From positions 1,781 through 65,780 of the forward strand of contig NZ_SNYC01000005.1 of the NCBI RefSeq assembly GCF_004362715.1: 64,000 nucleotides of DNA. The letters run 5' to 3'. Positions within the stretch are counted from its first letter, which is position 1, and every line of letters begins with the position of its first letter. Shown piece by piece: positions 26,401 through 35,274 of this stretch. The translations under genes and the position numbers were made by a program. The notes under the pieces were generated by a model. It saw only the letters and a list, made by a program, of their open reading frames with translations. It made no database searches and was not told the origin of the DNA. The DNA comes from Pedobacter metabolipauper (GTDB lineage: Bacteria > Bacteroidota > Bacteroidia > Sphingobacteriales > Sphingobacteriaceae).

Positions 26401-27471
26401 AAGGACAAAATTATTAATGAGGGAATTGTATTTTAAAGGGTCTTTACGGATGGTTTCGAATTGGGCACTTTGCTGGTCTATAATATTAACGCCGCCTCTT
26501 AGCGTGGCTATCCATTTTCGGGATTCATGGTCTTCATAAACCTGCGCAACGGAATTACTGCTCAGCAAGCCTTTTTCTTTGCCTGCAGGCAGATAATTTA
26601 CTGCTTTAGTTTTTGTATCGTAAATGACAATACCACCTCCATCTGTTGAGATCCACAGTTTTTGCTGTTTATCGAGCATGAGACCCATGATATTTTCTGT
26701 GTCTTTGTATTTTTCCAGATTAGACAGGTTGCCGGCTTTTTTATCGTATTGATAGAGGCCGCGTTCAGTACCAATCCAAAGGATGTTGTTTTGCCCGCTA
26801 ATGATGCTGGTTACGTTTTTTATTTCGGACTTAACCAGGCTTACCTTTCTTTTTAGCGGATCATACCGGCAAAGACCTGCATCTTTTATAAACAGCCAAA
26901 GGATTCCGTCTTGATCGGCACATAAAGCCTTGATGGTAGCGCTCTTATATTTTTGGGGAAGAATTCTTTCAGCTATAGTTCTTCCTTTTTGGAGTTCAAA
27001 AAGTCCCTTCTCGTCGGTTGCAATAAATACAGATGATGATTTACTGACGGCAATGGAAGTAACCGAAGCCATTAAGCTGATTTGCATTCCGTTGTCAGTA
27101 TAGATGAACTGGTGGAATTTAGAATCGGCATAACTGTAGTAAGACGCACCCTTTTGCGTACCGATCCAGATCCTGTTTTGGCTGTCGCCGTTTAAAACGG
27201 TGATGTGGTTGTTGACCAGGGAATGTTCTGTTCCCCAATTGTTTCTAAAAACCCTAAAATTATAGCCATCGTACCGGTTTAGGCCGTCGTATGTCCCCAT
27301 CCACATAAAGCCAAAATGGTCAAGATATAAGGAGTTGACGATGTTGTTAGAAAGGCCTTTTTCTACGCCGAGATATTTAATGGAGAATGATGGCGTTTGG
27401 GCAATGCAGGGATGTACAGCAAGTAATATACAGGTGATAAAATAGGTAAAGATCTTATGAAAGGCGTACAT
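23416..27471 (-). CDS. Hybrid two-component system regulator (PUL1)
   Basis: 1351 residues, a complete HTCS. Signal peptide 1-24; about a dozen two-component propeller repeats (~30-650) forming the periplasmic sensor; a Y_Y_Y domain (~690-760); one membrane helix ~771-790 (WWAYVIYAALFSAAFYIF); HisKA with His828 in FFTNISHELRTPL; HATPase (~900-1050, GDKDKLEIVLFNLLSNALKFTPKGG, DSGPGIP); receiver with Asp1141 in PDIVISDINMEG; and an AraC output domain (~1240-1345). It should bind a periplasmic oligosaccharide and activate the susCD-GH43-GH35 transcript downstream. All catalytic residues are present. Confidence 0.96.
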   Translation of the reverse strand: MYAFHKIFTYFITCILLAVHPCIAQTPSFSIKYLGVEKGLSNNIVNSLYLDHFGFMWMGTYDGLNRYDGYNFRVFRNNWGTEHSLVNNHITVLNGDSQNRIWIGTQKGASYYSYADSKFHQFIYTDNGMQISLMASVTSIAVSKSSSVFIATDEKGLFELQKGRTIAERILPQKYKSATIKALCADQDGILWLFIKDAGLCRYDPLKRKVSLVKSEIKNVTSIISGQNNILWIGTERGLYQYDKKAGNLSNLEKYKDTENIMGLMLDKQQKLWISTDGGGIVIYDTKTKAVNYLPAGKEKGLLSSNSVAQVYEDHESRKWIATLRGGVNIIDQQSAQFETIRKDPLKYNSLINNFVLSFSEDENNNIWIGTDGGGLSVWNRKTNAFTNYIKTNGPGSLQSNFITSILNDTDHNTWIASFSGGIDCFNKKSQRFIHYSCYNTVKKIEEVNLWKLYQDKDKNLWAGTTRGGALYKYNKATDKFELFDANLKDIHTLFQDSKGRLWAGNYTELIQIDRTKKQHRSIIINYAIRAINEDSNQQIWIGTEGGGLLKFDPETYKIKRYLQSDGLPSNSILNILMDEKDNLWCSTYNGLSKFNTKTGKIKNYYTSDGLQSNQFNYNAALKLKDGAFLFGGINGFNLFDPDRIQENKRIPKIVLTDFRINNVSLDQDPRYKDLSVVNLEKISIPFNSAVISVNYAAIEFSFQDQISYAYYLEGWDRDWNDVNKLSTAYYSRLNEGHYKLHIKSTDTEGAWSKNERILLIEILPPWYRTWWAYVIYAALFSAAFYIFQTYRNRQRNLKHEVEIANLKMEREKDLNEKKLNFFTNISHELRTPLTLIVNPIKDILNYKEPGQEKNDLNVVYRNSRRLLSLVDQLLLFRKTESENDVLNLVKIDLVKFAMDIFLCFSYLAKNNNIDYTFECGQVELIIYGDKDKLEIVLFNLLSNALKFTPKGGFVKFSISIIDHDVKIEVSDSGPGIPDGIGEKLFDKFYKVMNKKSLKMGFGIGLYLVKSFVELHKGKINFLSNNGNGTTFFIEMPVGEPLEQEENNVALNEPAQNELTYVNELMTYEGQEEEVPETDNFGNLELLISDINSILVIDDNTEITDYIRQIFQDHFKIYKAENGLEGLALCKELLPDIVISDINMEGLNGIELCIAVKEDTSLNHIPVILLTADPSPELRLMGIEAGAYDFISKPFDRELFTAKINGIIKNRTNLQTYFYNEITLKSGAHKVSQEDKGFLQKCIARIEDNLLVDGFSVKTLASDLGMSHSNLYKRIKSTSGQSVNGFVRFIRLRKAAELLINTNLNINEAAFRVGMNDIKYFREQFQKLFRLTPSDFVKKHRKTFHKYYNRY

Positions 27472-27572
27472 AAAAAATCAGCTGGAAATATTTGGTCTAA
27501 ACGAATATACATCTTTTTAGCCAATGATAATTGCCGATCATTTAGATACCAGAATAGGTCTAAATTAAATTT

Positions 27573-28151
27573 TTAGTGATTAGGTGGAGCGGCTATACCT
27601 TGTAATTTTACATAATCATCGGACAAATGATCTGTTCCAATTTCTGAATCCGTTCTTTTTACAAATCCCATTCTACCATTTTTCGAACTGTAAAGATAAA
27701 CCAGTTTTTCAGATGGAAAATGGTAGTCGTATTTTTTAATGGTGATGGTGATCCCTCCGGTACCGGTTAAGAGAAATTTAAATTCACCTTCGGACTTGAT
27801 CTTATTGCGGTTGTCTATTATTTTTTTAGGAAAAATGAGTTCTACCATTTTTTTGCCTTTACTGTTAAGGCGATAGAGTACATATTCTTCACCTGAAGCT
27901 CCAGAACCATAATCCATTAATATTTTCCTGTCGCTTACTACGATAGGAAAATCCGGATTTTCTGCAGGTAGTTCAGCTTCTTTAATATGTTCATTAATGC
28001 CTTTTATGTAAAGCTGGTAGGTAACCCCTTTAATTTTATCTGTTCGTAACATTCGATAGGATGATCCTTCACTGGCTGCAGTTTTGGTTTGCTGTGCCAT
28101 AGCAGCATTTATATAAAATATGGTGATCAGCAGCGTAATGTATTTTTTCAT
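27573..28151 (-). CDS. Hypothetical secreted protein
   Basis: 192 residues from ATG 28151 (MKKYITLLITIFYINAAMA signal, cleaved before QQ). An ATG at 28169 would add six residues and spoil the signal. The mature part has short strands (VTYQLYIKGINEHIKEAEL, GEEYVLYRLNSKGKKMVELIFPKK) and a central GTGGITITIKKYDY. I do not recognise a family. It lies 125 bp after the GH105 pseudogene on the same strand, at the far end of PUL2, and may be read with it or on its own. Confidence 0.65.
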   Translation of the reverse strand: MKKYITLLITIFYINAAMAQQTKTAASEGSSYRMLRTDKIKGVTYQLYIKGINEHIKEAELPAENPDFPIVVSDRKILMDYGSGASGEEYVLYRLNSKGKKMVELIFPKKIIDNRNKIKSEGEFKFLLTGTGGITITIKKYDYHFPSEKLVYLYSSKNGRMGFVKRTDSEIGTDHLSDDYVKLQGIAAPPNH

Positions 28152-28275
28152 GTGTAGGGATCTTAGCATTTGAGATAATCAATATTTCCCAATCAAAATT
28201 TAGACCATTAATAAATCATATAATTACTTCATTAAAAAAGGTTCTTACTGATGTCCTATAAAAGGTATGCTGAAA

Positions 28276-28894
28276 TTAATTTAGTAATGCAACCACACAC
28301 CATAAAACTGGTGCTTGTCCATGCATATCTCCCGTGAGTTTCTTCCTGTCCAGGTAATATTGGCGGCTGTTTTCTTTGTTGGTACCCTGACAGACGTCCC
28401 GGACATCTCCATTCTTCCCGATATATTTGGTAAGCGCGATCCAGCCTTTTCTCGCTACTGGTCCAAATTCCTTTTCATCCAGCCAGCCATTTTTTACGCC
28501 GGAGATCATTGCAAAGGTAAACATGCCCGTTCCGGAAGTTTCCGGCCATGAGGCTTTGTCATCCACCAGCTGCAGCCACATGCCTTCTTCGTTTTGGTAT
28601 TGCTTTAGACTGGTCATCATGGTTTGAAAGGCTTTCAGTATCCTTGGCCTGTCTTTATTGTCTTTCGGAAGGGAAATCAACATTTCAGTCATTCCAGCAG
28701 CCATCCAGCCATTGCCCCTGCCCCAGAAGTATGGAACATCGGGAGCATGATAGAACAGTCCGTTTGGTTGTTCCAACTTCCTTCGGATCGCTACCCGCCG
28801 GCCAGTTCTTCAATTGACCAGATACATTAAAGCTCATGGCACTTGCAATTACCATAGCGACTAAAGTGATTATGGGGTTGTTCTTAATGCTCAT
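28276..28894 (-). pseudogene. GH105 unsaturated-glucuronyl hydrolase, internally deleted and frameshifted
   Basis: A signal peptide and the usual GH105 N-terminus (MSIKNNPIITL... then QLKNWPAGSDPKEVG) read in one frame from 28894. At about 28776 the sequence jumps to the C-terminal half in another frame: EQPNGLFYHAPDVPYFWGRGNGWMAAGM, LQLVDDKASWPETSGTGMFTFAM, HGQAPVLWCVVALL. Full GH105 proteins are about 370 residues; here roughly 170 central residues are gone, including the stretch that usually carries catalytic Asp. The two halves meet in one deletion point and do not share a frame, so no active enzyme can be made. The upstream FAD gene's stop codon overlaps or abuts its start. Confidence 0.8.
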
Positions 28895-28898
28895 TATT

Positions 28899-30554
28899 TT
28901 ATAGATCAAGGGTTAAACGCTGTTTCTGTTTTAACAATAGTTTCTGCAATTCCGTATAGTTCACCTTTTGCACGGTAGTACGGTGGTCTATGGCTAGTGA
29001 TGCCGCTGTAGCTGCTGATTCGCCCAGTATCATAAAAACGGGTTCCATACGTACTGAGCCATAGGCTATATGAGAAATAGAAAGACAAACTGGAACCAAT
29101 AAATTTGTACACTCCCCAGGCTTTGGGACTATTGTATGATAAGAGATCCCGTAAGGCTTTGGTGCTTTTACACCGATGTCTCCTTCATTCTGTACAAATC
29201 CATCTGTTGTAATATAGCGCTGTGTATTGTGAGAATCCAGGGCATAAGAACCCATGCCAATGGAATGCGCTACCTTTTTTTTACCCAACACCTCATTTTC
29301 AGACATGACATAGTCACTCACCATCCTCCTGGCTTCCCGTACATAGATCTGATGCGGCCATCCCCCGTTGTCTTTAAACTCGTCTTTCGCTAATCCCCAG
29401 GTACCCATTCTTTTGCGTACGTCTTCGGGTACTTTCGGATCATTGGCCATATAGTACATCAATCCTTTCTGATAATCTTCATGCTGTTTGATAATCACCC
29501 GGCGCTCTTCATAGGATGCCTCTGGATAACCATAATTCATACCAATGAAATCGGTACTGAACGGGCCATGATTATTGGTGTCTGTTTTCCGGTTGGGTAC
29601 CGGATCAAACTTATTGAATACTTCCTTCCAGCCTGCAGCGAAAACCCGGGCAAGCAACTCGTAATTTGCAGGATTATAGTTGTCAGGCTTAGGAAAAGTG
29701 ATCTTATTATCAGGATGGCTGGACAAGCACATCCTAAAGCAATAGGCCTGCAGTTTATTGTCGCCAGCTCCTTTTTTTCCCGGATCTGCAGAAGAAATAC
29801 CTGCAAGCAGGCCGCTGCTTTTGTCGCCGGGAATGACATATGGATCTATTGCGCTGGTAAAATGATGCCCGTGTTGAAATACTTCCGTCTGGATCCCATT
29901 CCATTGTTCTCCATATTGTGTGTTAGGTTCGCGCCCAACATGGTAACTGACCTTAGCTGCCGCCATCAGGTCTCCCTCATATGTTGCATCTATAAATACC
30001 TTGCCTTTAAATACTTTTCCGCTTAGCATAGTGATGCTTATGATTTTGCCAGACTTCATTTTTACACCTTTCTTTCGGTCGAGCCATTCTTTCCGGTACA
30101 CCGGGATCTGATGTTCTTTCACAAAATCTTCCATGATGCGTTCTGCAACATGCGGTTCGAAGATCCACATTGTCCGGTCAGTACCATCTATGGCGGGCGT
30201 TCCCTGTCCTTTATTGCCATATTCGGCCTGTCTTTGCCACTTCCAGGCAGTATCGGCCTGGTAGTGAACATATACCCTGTGGTAAAACTCCCTGGCCAGG
30301 CCACCGATCACTTCTTTGTTTCCAGTATCGGTAAAGCCCAAACCGCCTGAAGATAGTCCGCCAAGGTGAACATCCGGCGAAACCACAATCACTTTCTTAC
30401 CGAGTTTAGCAGACTGTACAGCGGCAGTGATGGCCGCTGATGTGCCCCCGTAAATGACAATATCGGCTTCATGTACTCCGGAAACATCCTGTGCCCTAGC
30501 CGCTGCTGTAAACAGGATCAGTACTGTTAAAAAAAAGATATACAGTCTCTTCAT
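28899..30554 (-). CDS. Secreted FAD-dependent oxidoreductase (FAD_oxidored family)
   Basis: 551 residues from ATG 30554 (MKRLYIFFLTVLILFTAAARA signal); an ATG five codons earlier is also possible. The dinucleotide fold DIVIYGGTSAAITAAVQSAKLGKKVIVV lies at ~30-57, a conserved HLGGLSSGGLGFTDTGN just after it, FIDATYEGDLMAAA in the middle and ILGESAATAASLA near the end. This PF12831-type family is widespread in PULs, often annotated as xanthan-lyase-associated, with substrate unknown. It starts 12 bp after the SGNH gene stop, so it is translated in the same operon. Confidence 0.85.
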   Translation of the reverse strand: MKRLYIFFLTVLILFTAAARAQDVSGVHEADIVIYGGTSAAITAAVQSAKLGKKVIVVSPDVHLGGLSSGGLGFTDTGNKEVIGGLAREFYHRVYVHYQADTAWKWQRQAEYGNKGQGTPAIDGTDRTMWIFEPHVAERIMEDFVKEHQIPVYRKEWLDRKKGVKMKSGKIISITMLSGKVFKGKVFIDATYEGDLMAAAKVSYHVGREPNTQYGEQWNGIQTEVFQHGHHFTSAIDPYVIPGDKSSGLLAGISSADPGKKGAGDNKLQAYCFRMCLSSHPDNKITFPKPDNYNPANYELLARVFAAGWKEVFNKFDPVPNRKTDTNNHGPFSTDFIGMNYGYPEASYEERRVIIKQHEDYQKGLMYYMANDPKVPEDVRKRMGTWGLAKDEFKDNGGWPHQIYVREARRMVSDYVMSENEVLGKKKVAHSIGMGSYALDSHNTQRYITTDGFVQNEGDIGVKAPKPYGISYHTIVPKPGECTNLLVPVCLSISHIAYGSVRMEPVFMILGESAATAASLAIDHRTTVQKVNYTELQKLLLKQKQRLTLDL

Positions 30555-30565
30555 ATTTTGATAGA

Positions 30566-31324
30566 TCATGATGTTGATAATAATTTTTTCAGGTAAGCCG
30601 GATAACTGTCGCGCTCAATGCTTCCATCGCCCTTGGTAATGCTATCTCCAAAACAAACGATTCCAGATTGAGGTAGTTTGTGCGAGGTAATGTGATCATA
30701 TACCGACAGTCCAATAAAACGATATCCATTAGCTGTTGGATGGATGCCGTCCCGCTTATTACTGTTGGCTTCATTTTGGATCAGGGAATCTTTACCTGCG
30801 CCTATTTTTCCTATGGCCTCAAAACGGAGCCCCAGATCCAGAAGCCCGGCCTTATGTCTTTTAGCTACCCGCTTAATGGCATCGTTTACCTGCTTTCTTC
30901 TGCCAGAAACTCCATCTGGCTCATAAAAAGCAGCAGGATGCCTCGTCAGCAGATCTGGCTCATAAGCAGGAAGGATGGTCATCATCAGCAATTTACTCCG
31001 GCTGCGTATGATCATCTGTGCCATGGTATCTAAATTCTTTTCATAGTCGCCTAATGGAATATGCTTTACACTGTTCATGTCATTTGTACCTGCCATAAGT
31101 ATCGTCAATTTCGGTTTTAACGACAAACAATCTTTTTCGATCCGGCCGAGCAGATCTGCTGTATTGTTTCCGCCCACTCCGGCATTAGATACAGTTATCT
31201 TTTCTTCATCAGGCTGCAGCACTGAATTGTCTTCCGCTGAGCTGGCAAGCAAATCCTTTGAGCCGAGTATAACTGCCGATGCCAGCAAACCGAGCCTTAA
31301 AAATCCTCTTCTGTGCGTGTTCAT
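30566..31324 (-). CDS. Tat-exported SGNH/GDSL hydrolase with permuted motif order
   Basis: 252 residues. The N-terminus MNTHRRGFLRLGLLASAVILG is a twin-arginine signal (RRGFLRLG). SGNH blocks are all present but rotated: block II SNAGVGGNN with Gly52, block III AGTNDMN with Asn81, block V DGIHP with Asp192 and His195, and only then block I FGDSITKG with Ser228, followed by the usual first helix SYPAYLKKLL at the C-terminus. Normal SGNH esterases begin with block I. Likely a carbohydrate O-acetylesterase acting in the periplasm on the PUL2 glycan. It follows the DUF4998-type gene by 94 bp. Confidence 0.85.
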   Translation of the reverse strand: MNTHRRGFLRLGLLASAVILGSKDLLASSAEDNSVLQPDEEKITVSNAGVGGNNTADLLGRIEKDCLSLKPKLTILMAGTNDMNSVKHIPLGDYEKNLDTMAQMIIRSRSKLLMMTILPAYEPDLLTRHPAAFYEPDGVSGRRKQVNDAIKRVAKRHKAGLLDLGLRFEAIGKIGAGKDSLIQNEANSNKRDGIHPTANGYRFIGLSVYDHITSHKLPQSGIVCFGDSITKGDGSIERDSYPAYLKKLLSTS

Positions 31325-31418
31325 GTGTTTTCATTTAAAAAACTCCATATGGCACCCTGCTCAAACCTAACTTTGAAGCAAAGCACCAAAGGAGTAATAA
31401 AAAATAATTATTAACTAC

Positions 31419-32108
31419 TTAATAAGCCAGAACCTCTGGTTTGGAATAAAAAGTATCAATTGCATTTTTTGGAAGATAGGCCGTTTTAATGGTCATATTT
31501 CCTCCTGTTAACGCATTTGTTAATATGGTAGTGTCTCTGAGCCGCCTGGTAAAGATCACCCCGGTGCCGCCCGTCTTTAATGGATAACTAACCCTTACAC
31601 CGGCCATAGCAGACGCCGTATCAGTTTCCGAATACCAGGAAACTGCTTTTTCTGTACCTACGGTGATCTTTGCTTTCAGTACCCTGTTGAACAAGGTACT
31701 CAGGTAATTGTCGCCCAGAATAGAACCTGTCTTCGCCAGTACAACGGAACGTCGTCCGCTTGCATCGAAAGTAACGGCTTCAAAAGTATAAACTCCTTCC
31801 GGGACAGCTGCAAGATCAACCAGCTTGCTCTTTGCCAGATCTGCCGGGGTAATGTCTGTGTCAATGGAGTCCCGCCGGTTATTCCAGTAGAGGCGCATTC
31901 TTACTACCCTTGGATCCGGACTCATCAGTGCACTGATCTGCGCCCTGTTGTATCCCTGAAAAACGGTGAGCGATTTTGGTTTACCAGGAAATACCTTTTC
32001 TGCCTGATCGAGATATTTATCATAGTCGCCGGCATTCTTTTCACATCCGCTAATGGCCATTCCTAAAATGCAGCAACTGAATATAAATGTCAATATGTTC
32101 TTTTTCAT
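31419..32108 (-). CDS. DUF4998-type surface lipoprotein (PUL2)
   Basis: 229 residues with lipobox AISGC (Cys22) and an EKNAGDYDKYLDQAEKVFPGKP start. It has Ig/Fn3-like strands (PKSLTVFQGYNRAQISALMSPDPRVVRMRLYWNNRRDS) typical of DUF4998 proteins that accompany SusCD. It probably sits on the cell surface and helps bind glycan. The PUL3 counterpart at 56101-57219 shares the first domain but continues into an F5/8 type C domain that is missing here. Confidence 0.8.
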   Translation of the reverse strand: MKKNILTFIFSCCILGMAISGCEKNAGDYDKYLDQAEKVFPGKPKSLTVFQGYNRAQISALMSPDPRVVRMRLYWNNRRDSIDTDITPADLAKSKLVDLAAVPEGVYTFEAVTFDASGRRSVVLAKTGSILGDNYLSTLFNRVLKAKITVGTEKAVSWYSETDTASAMAGVRVSYPLKTGGTGVIFTRRLRDTTILTNALTGGNMTIKTAYLPKNAIDTFYSKPEVLAY

Positions 32109-32122
32109 CGTTTGATTTTTAA

Positions 32123-33334
32123 TTATAAAGCGCCATAAAAAGTCAGTTCTGAAAGCTGCAGGTATGGCACGCTACCCCAGGTAGAAACGGTTTTAAACCT
32201 CCAGTATCTAAAATTACCGGCATTACCTTCAACTTCAAACTCTTCCCCATTCTTTGCCTGTGCAATGTCTTCTGCGGTGACTACGCCCAGCGGACTTCCT
32301 GAAGGTTTTACAGATTTGAATGAGCCTACCAGTGTCCAGCTATCGAAACTTGCTGCAGGACTGTTACTTCCCCACAATTCAAATTCCAAAGGTTGTCCGC
32401 CAATAAAGACATTCCGGTCTGATATTGGAACATCGGCATAGAGGATAAAGCGGCTCAATCTAAATGGTTGGATCATGTCAAATGTAAACCACTGCGGCAT
32501 TACCGACGAAGGCTTGGTCTGGAAGATGGTACTGTTTTGTGCATGGAGACCGTCAAACAGGATTACCAAAGGTCTTGCCCTACCCTGACCGGTATGGTAC
32601 TCCCAGGTATCGTTGGACAGCGTAAGTGCCGCAAACTTTGTGGTGATCAGGGCTTCTTTAAATGGTGTTAAGGTTAGGGAGGCTGTATCACTTCTGTTGT
32701 TCCAGCGATCGGTTACATATACTGCAAAGTCCCGTGCAACAGGTTCCAGTCCGCGGGTACGGATGCGGCCGATCTTTGCACTTGAATAGGCCGTTTGAAT
32801 TTCCTGCCATTTATCTGCTGCATCTTTGGCCAGTACATGAAAGACCACGCTGCTTCCTGTATAATTCTTGAAATCAACATTTAAACCACCAAAGGCTGCA
32901 TACATGGAACCGTTTAGTTTAACGCTGTCGATCAGCAATTTATGTGATGGACGGAGTGCTTTGATCTTAGCCATGATCGGTTCAGACTCTACGTCGCCGA
33001 GCCCAACCGCTCTGAGCTGAATGTCATATTCTCCCTCGCTTGCAAACCCATCTACCTGGATGGTATTTTTATAGACCGTAGATTTTGATTCCCGTACTTG
33101 TCCGGAATTTAGGGTATAAGTGGCTTTCACATATCTAAGATCACTACCTTCTGGCAGGTCATAAGTAATGATGGCTCCCCCTGGAATGGACTCGTAAGTA
33201 TAATTTTTAACTGGCCCCGGAGTTTCTCCGGTCTTTAGTGCTTTTGGAACCAGATCTTTTTCGCAAGATGCTGCTGCCATAAGCACTACGGCCAACAATG
33301 CGATATGTATTTTCTGTATGATTTTCATATCCAT
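32123..33334 (-). CDS. DUF4959/DUF5126/DUF5000-type surface glycan-binding lipoprotein (PUL2)
   Basis: 403 residues from ATG 33334; the lipobox AAASC lies near residue 24. Order: two Ig-like domains (PGPVKNYTYESIPGGAIITYDLPEGSDLRYVKATY, then SMYAAFGGLNVDFKNYTGSSVVF), followed by a discoidin-like C-terminal domain (WFTFDMIQPFRLSRFILYAD, FELWGSNSP, YWRFKTVSTWGSVPYLQLSELTFYG). These three-domain lipoproteins are typical SusCD partners (SGBP role). An ATG seven codons upstream at 33355 overlaps the susD stop by 7 bp. Confidence 0.85.
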   Translation of the reverse strand: MDMKIIQKIHIALLAVVLMAAASCEKDLVPKALKTGETPGPVKNYTYESIPGGAIITYDLPEGSDLRYVKATYTLNSGQVRESKSTVYKNTIQVDGFASEGEYDIQLRAVGLGDVESEPIMAKIKALRPSHKLLIDSVKLNGSMYAAFGGLNVDFKNYTGSSVVFHVLAKDAADKWQEIQTAYSSAKIGRIRTRGLEPVARDFAVYVTDRWNNRSDTASLTLTPFKEALITTKFAALTLSNDTWEYHTGQGRARPLVILFDGLHAQNSTIFQTKPSSVMPQWFTFDMIQPFRLSRFILYADVPISDRNVFIGGQPLEFELWGSNSPAASFDSWTLVGSFKSVKPSGSPLGVVTAEDIAQAKNGEEFEVEGNAGNFRYWRFKTVSTWGSVPYLQLSELTFYGAL

Positions 33335-33348
33335 ATTTTTAAATGATT

Positions 33349-35268
33349 TTACCAACCTGGATTTTGAGTTAATTTTGAGTTACGCCGCATTTCTCCTAAA
33401 CTGAGCGGCCACAGGTAGTCACGGGTACTAAAGGTGCGGCTGAACAAGTTTACCTGCCTGTAGAACAGCTGTGGATCTTTTTCTTTTACGCTCCAGCCGG
33501 TAATATTGGTATTTAATGCCTGCTGCGCCGTTTTCCAGCGGCGAAGGTCCCAGAATCTCTTTCCTTCAAACATCAATTCTATTGCACGCTCCCTGCGGAT
33601 GATCTCCTGGAGGCCTAAATAGTTTGCCGGCTTGGCTGGGTTACGGGAATACTGCGACCAGGAAGCTACAACGCCCCCTAAACCACTACGCTGGCGCACG
33701 AGGTCTACCAGCCGGTACACATCTGTTCCCGGACCGTTAGCTTCATTTAATGCCTCTGCATAGAGCAGATAAAGATCTGCCAGGCGCATCATCGGATAGG
33801 CATACTCATATACAGAATATGAACTTGAAGCTCCTGCCACATTGCGGTAACTTACCAGCTTTTTGGGCGTATAGCCTGTAGCTGAAAATCCAGATACGCT
33901 TACCGGAGCTGCATTGCCTCCCGGTTTATAATTGGTACTAAAAGCAAGATCATCATTGGTCTGTGAACTCATAAAATACCGGCCGCCATCAAATGAAAGC
34001 GATGCATAAAAGCGGTCTTCCCTATCAAAGTGCAGACCGATCGTGGTATAATTGGCGGTCAGTTTGTATTTATACTCATTGGTATTGGGTACAACCTTCA
34101 ATATAAACCTGTTGCCGTATTCATAACCCAGGTCTTCTTCAATCGGCACCCCATTTTTACTGTAAAAAAGCAATGCCATATTCAAGGTCGGTGCCAGATA
34201 ACCGCCCAGTGAACTATTGTCTACAAAAGCCGGGTCATAGCTCCTTACCGTAGCTGCTGCCTGAAGTGCGTTAGTGGCTCTTGAGGTATTGTTTACCCAA
34301 ATCTGTTCCGGATTATTCTGACGTTCGGCCAATGCTTCGCGATAGCTCATTTGATTGATTGTAGTAGTCTGTGGTACTACGGTCATATTAGCTGGTGCCT
34401 GCCACTTGTATAAAGAACGACCTGTCATTTCTGCGAGTTCTACAGCAGTTTTACATGCGGCGGCGGCGGCTATCCATTTCTCTTTACTTACTGTTGGATT
34501 AAAGAATGGCTGATTCCTGGAATTGACAAAGCCTGAATAGTCTGCGTTGCCATTAAATAGCGGACTTGCCGCAGTGACCAATATTTCTGCCTTCATTGAA
34601 TAGGCTACCAATTTGCTGATCCGTCCATTTTCGGTGATCACTGTAATGTCATCCGGCAGATCCGGAATTGCGCTATCGATCAAATTAACGATGTAAGTTA
34701 CACACTCATCAACTGGTGAGCGTTCCTGCTGTGTTTCCAGCGGATCTATAGTAACCGGAAGGTTTACATCCTGGATCAGGATAGGCCCATACATACGCAT
34801 GAGGTAATAGTGGTAGTAAGCTTTGAGGAACTTTACTTCTGCTGCCCACCTTTTGATCTCAAATTCGTCCATATCGGGTACTTTTCCAATATTTTCAAGG
34901 AATACGTTGCAGTCGCGGATACCCCTCCAAAGGTTTTTTGCCTGGTTGGCACCGTCCCAATAGTTGTTTAGCGGGCTATTTGAATTCTGGTTGCCCTTGG
35001 CAATCTTCCAGTTGTTATAGCCCGTATTTTGATCATAGGTGGAGTTTAGCCACATTTCATCGCCTGCAAACAATGCAGGATTGGATTCCAGATCGAACCC
35101 TCCGGGCAGCCAGCTGTAACAGGTTACCAGATAACGCTCTGCCATCACCCTGGATGCAAAAGCATTGGACAGCTCAGGCACATTGTCCGGTACAATATCC
35201 ATGTACTTATTACAGGAATAGAAACTGCCTGCAACGAATAGTAATACGATTATGATATATCTTTTCAT
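33349..35268 (-). CDS. SusD/RagB-family lipoprotein (PUL2)
   Basis: 639 residues. Signal with lipobox SFYSC (Cys19), N-terminal NKYMDIVPDNVPELSNAFASRVMAERYLVTCYSW, TPR-like helices (AEVKFLKAYYHYYLMRMYGP), and C-terminal RRERAIELMFEGKRFWDLRRWK plus LWPLSLGEMRRNSKLTQNPGW. It is larger than PUL1 SusD and close in motifs to PUL3 SusD (58466-60352: EVKFLKAFYHFSLVRMYGP, ELSFESQRFWDLRRWK). It binds oligosaccharide at the cell surface. The spacer to susC is 6 bp. Confidence 0.95.
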   Translation of the reverse strand: MKRYIIIVLLFVAGSFYSCNKYMDIVPDNVPELSNAFASRVMAERYLVTCYSWLPGGFDLESNPALFAGDEMWLNSTYDQNTGYNNWKIAKGNQNSNSPLNNYWDGANQAKNLWRGIRDCNVFLENIGKVPDMDEFEIKRWAAEVKFLKAYYHYYLMRMYGPILIQDVNLPVTIDPLETQQERSPVDECVTYIVNLIDSAIPDLPDDITVITENGRISKLVAYSMKAEILVTAASPLFNGNADYSGFVNSRNQPFFNPTVSKEKWIAAAAACKTAVELAEMTGRSLYKWQAPANMTVVPQTTTINQMSYREALAERQNNPEQIWVNNTSRATNALQAAATVRSYDPAFVDNSSLGGYLAPTLNMALLFYSKNGVPIEEDLGYEYGNRFILKVVPNTNEYKYKLTANYTTIGLHFDREDRFYASLSFDGGRYFMSSQTNDDLAFSTNYKPGGNAAPVSVSGFSATGYTPKKLVSYRNVAGASSSYSVYEYAYPMMRLADLYLLYAEALNEANGPGTDVYRLVDLVRQRSGLGGVVASWSQYSRNPAKPANYLGLQEIIRRERAIELMFEGKRFWDLRRWKTAQQALNTNITGWSVKEKDPQLFYRQVNLFSRTFSTRDYLWPLSLGEMRRNSKLTQNPGW

Positions 35269-35274
35269 CTTCTG

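Noticed and set aside
29481-30026. Long plus-strand frame of 181 codons
   Set aside because: It is the shadow of the FAD oxidoreductase gene on the other strand.
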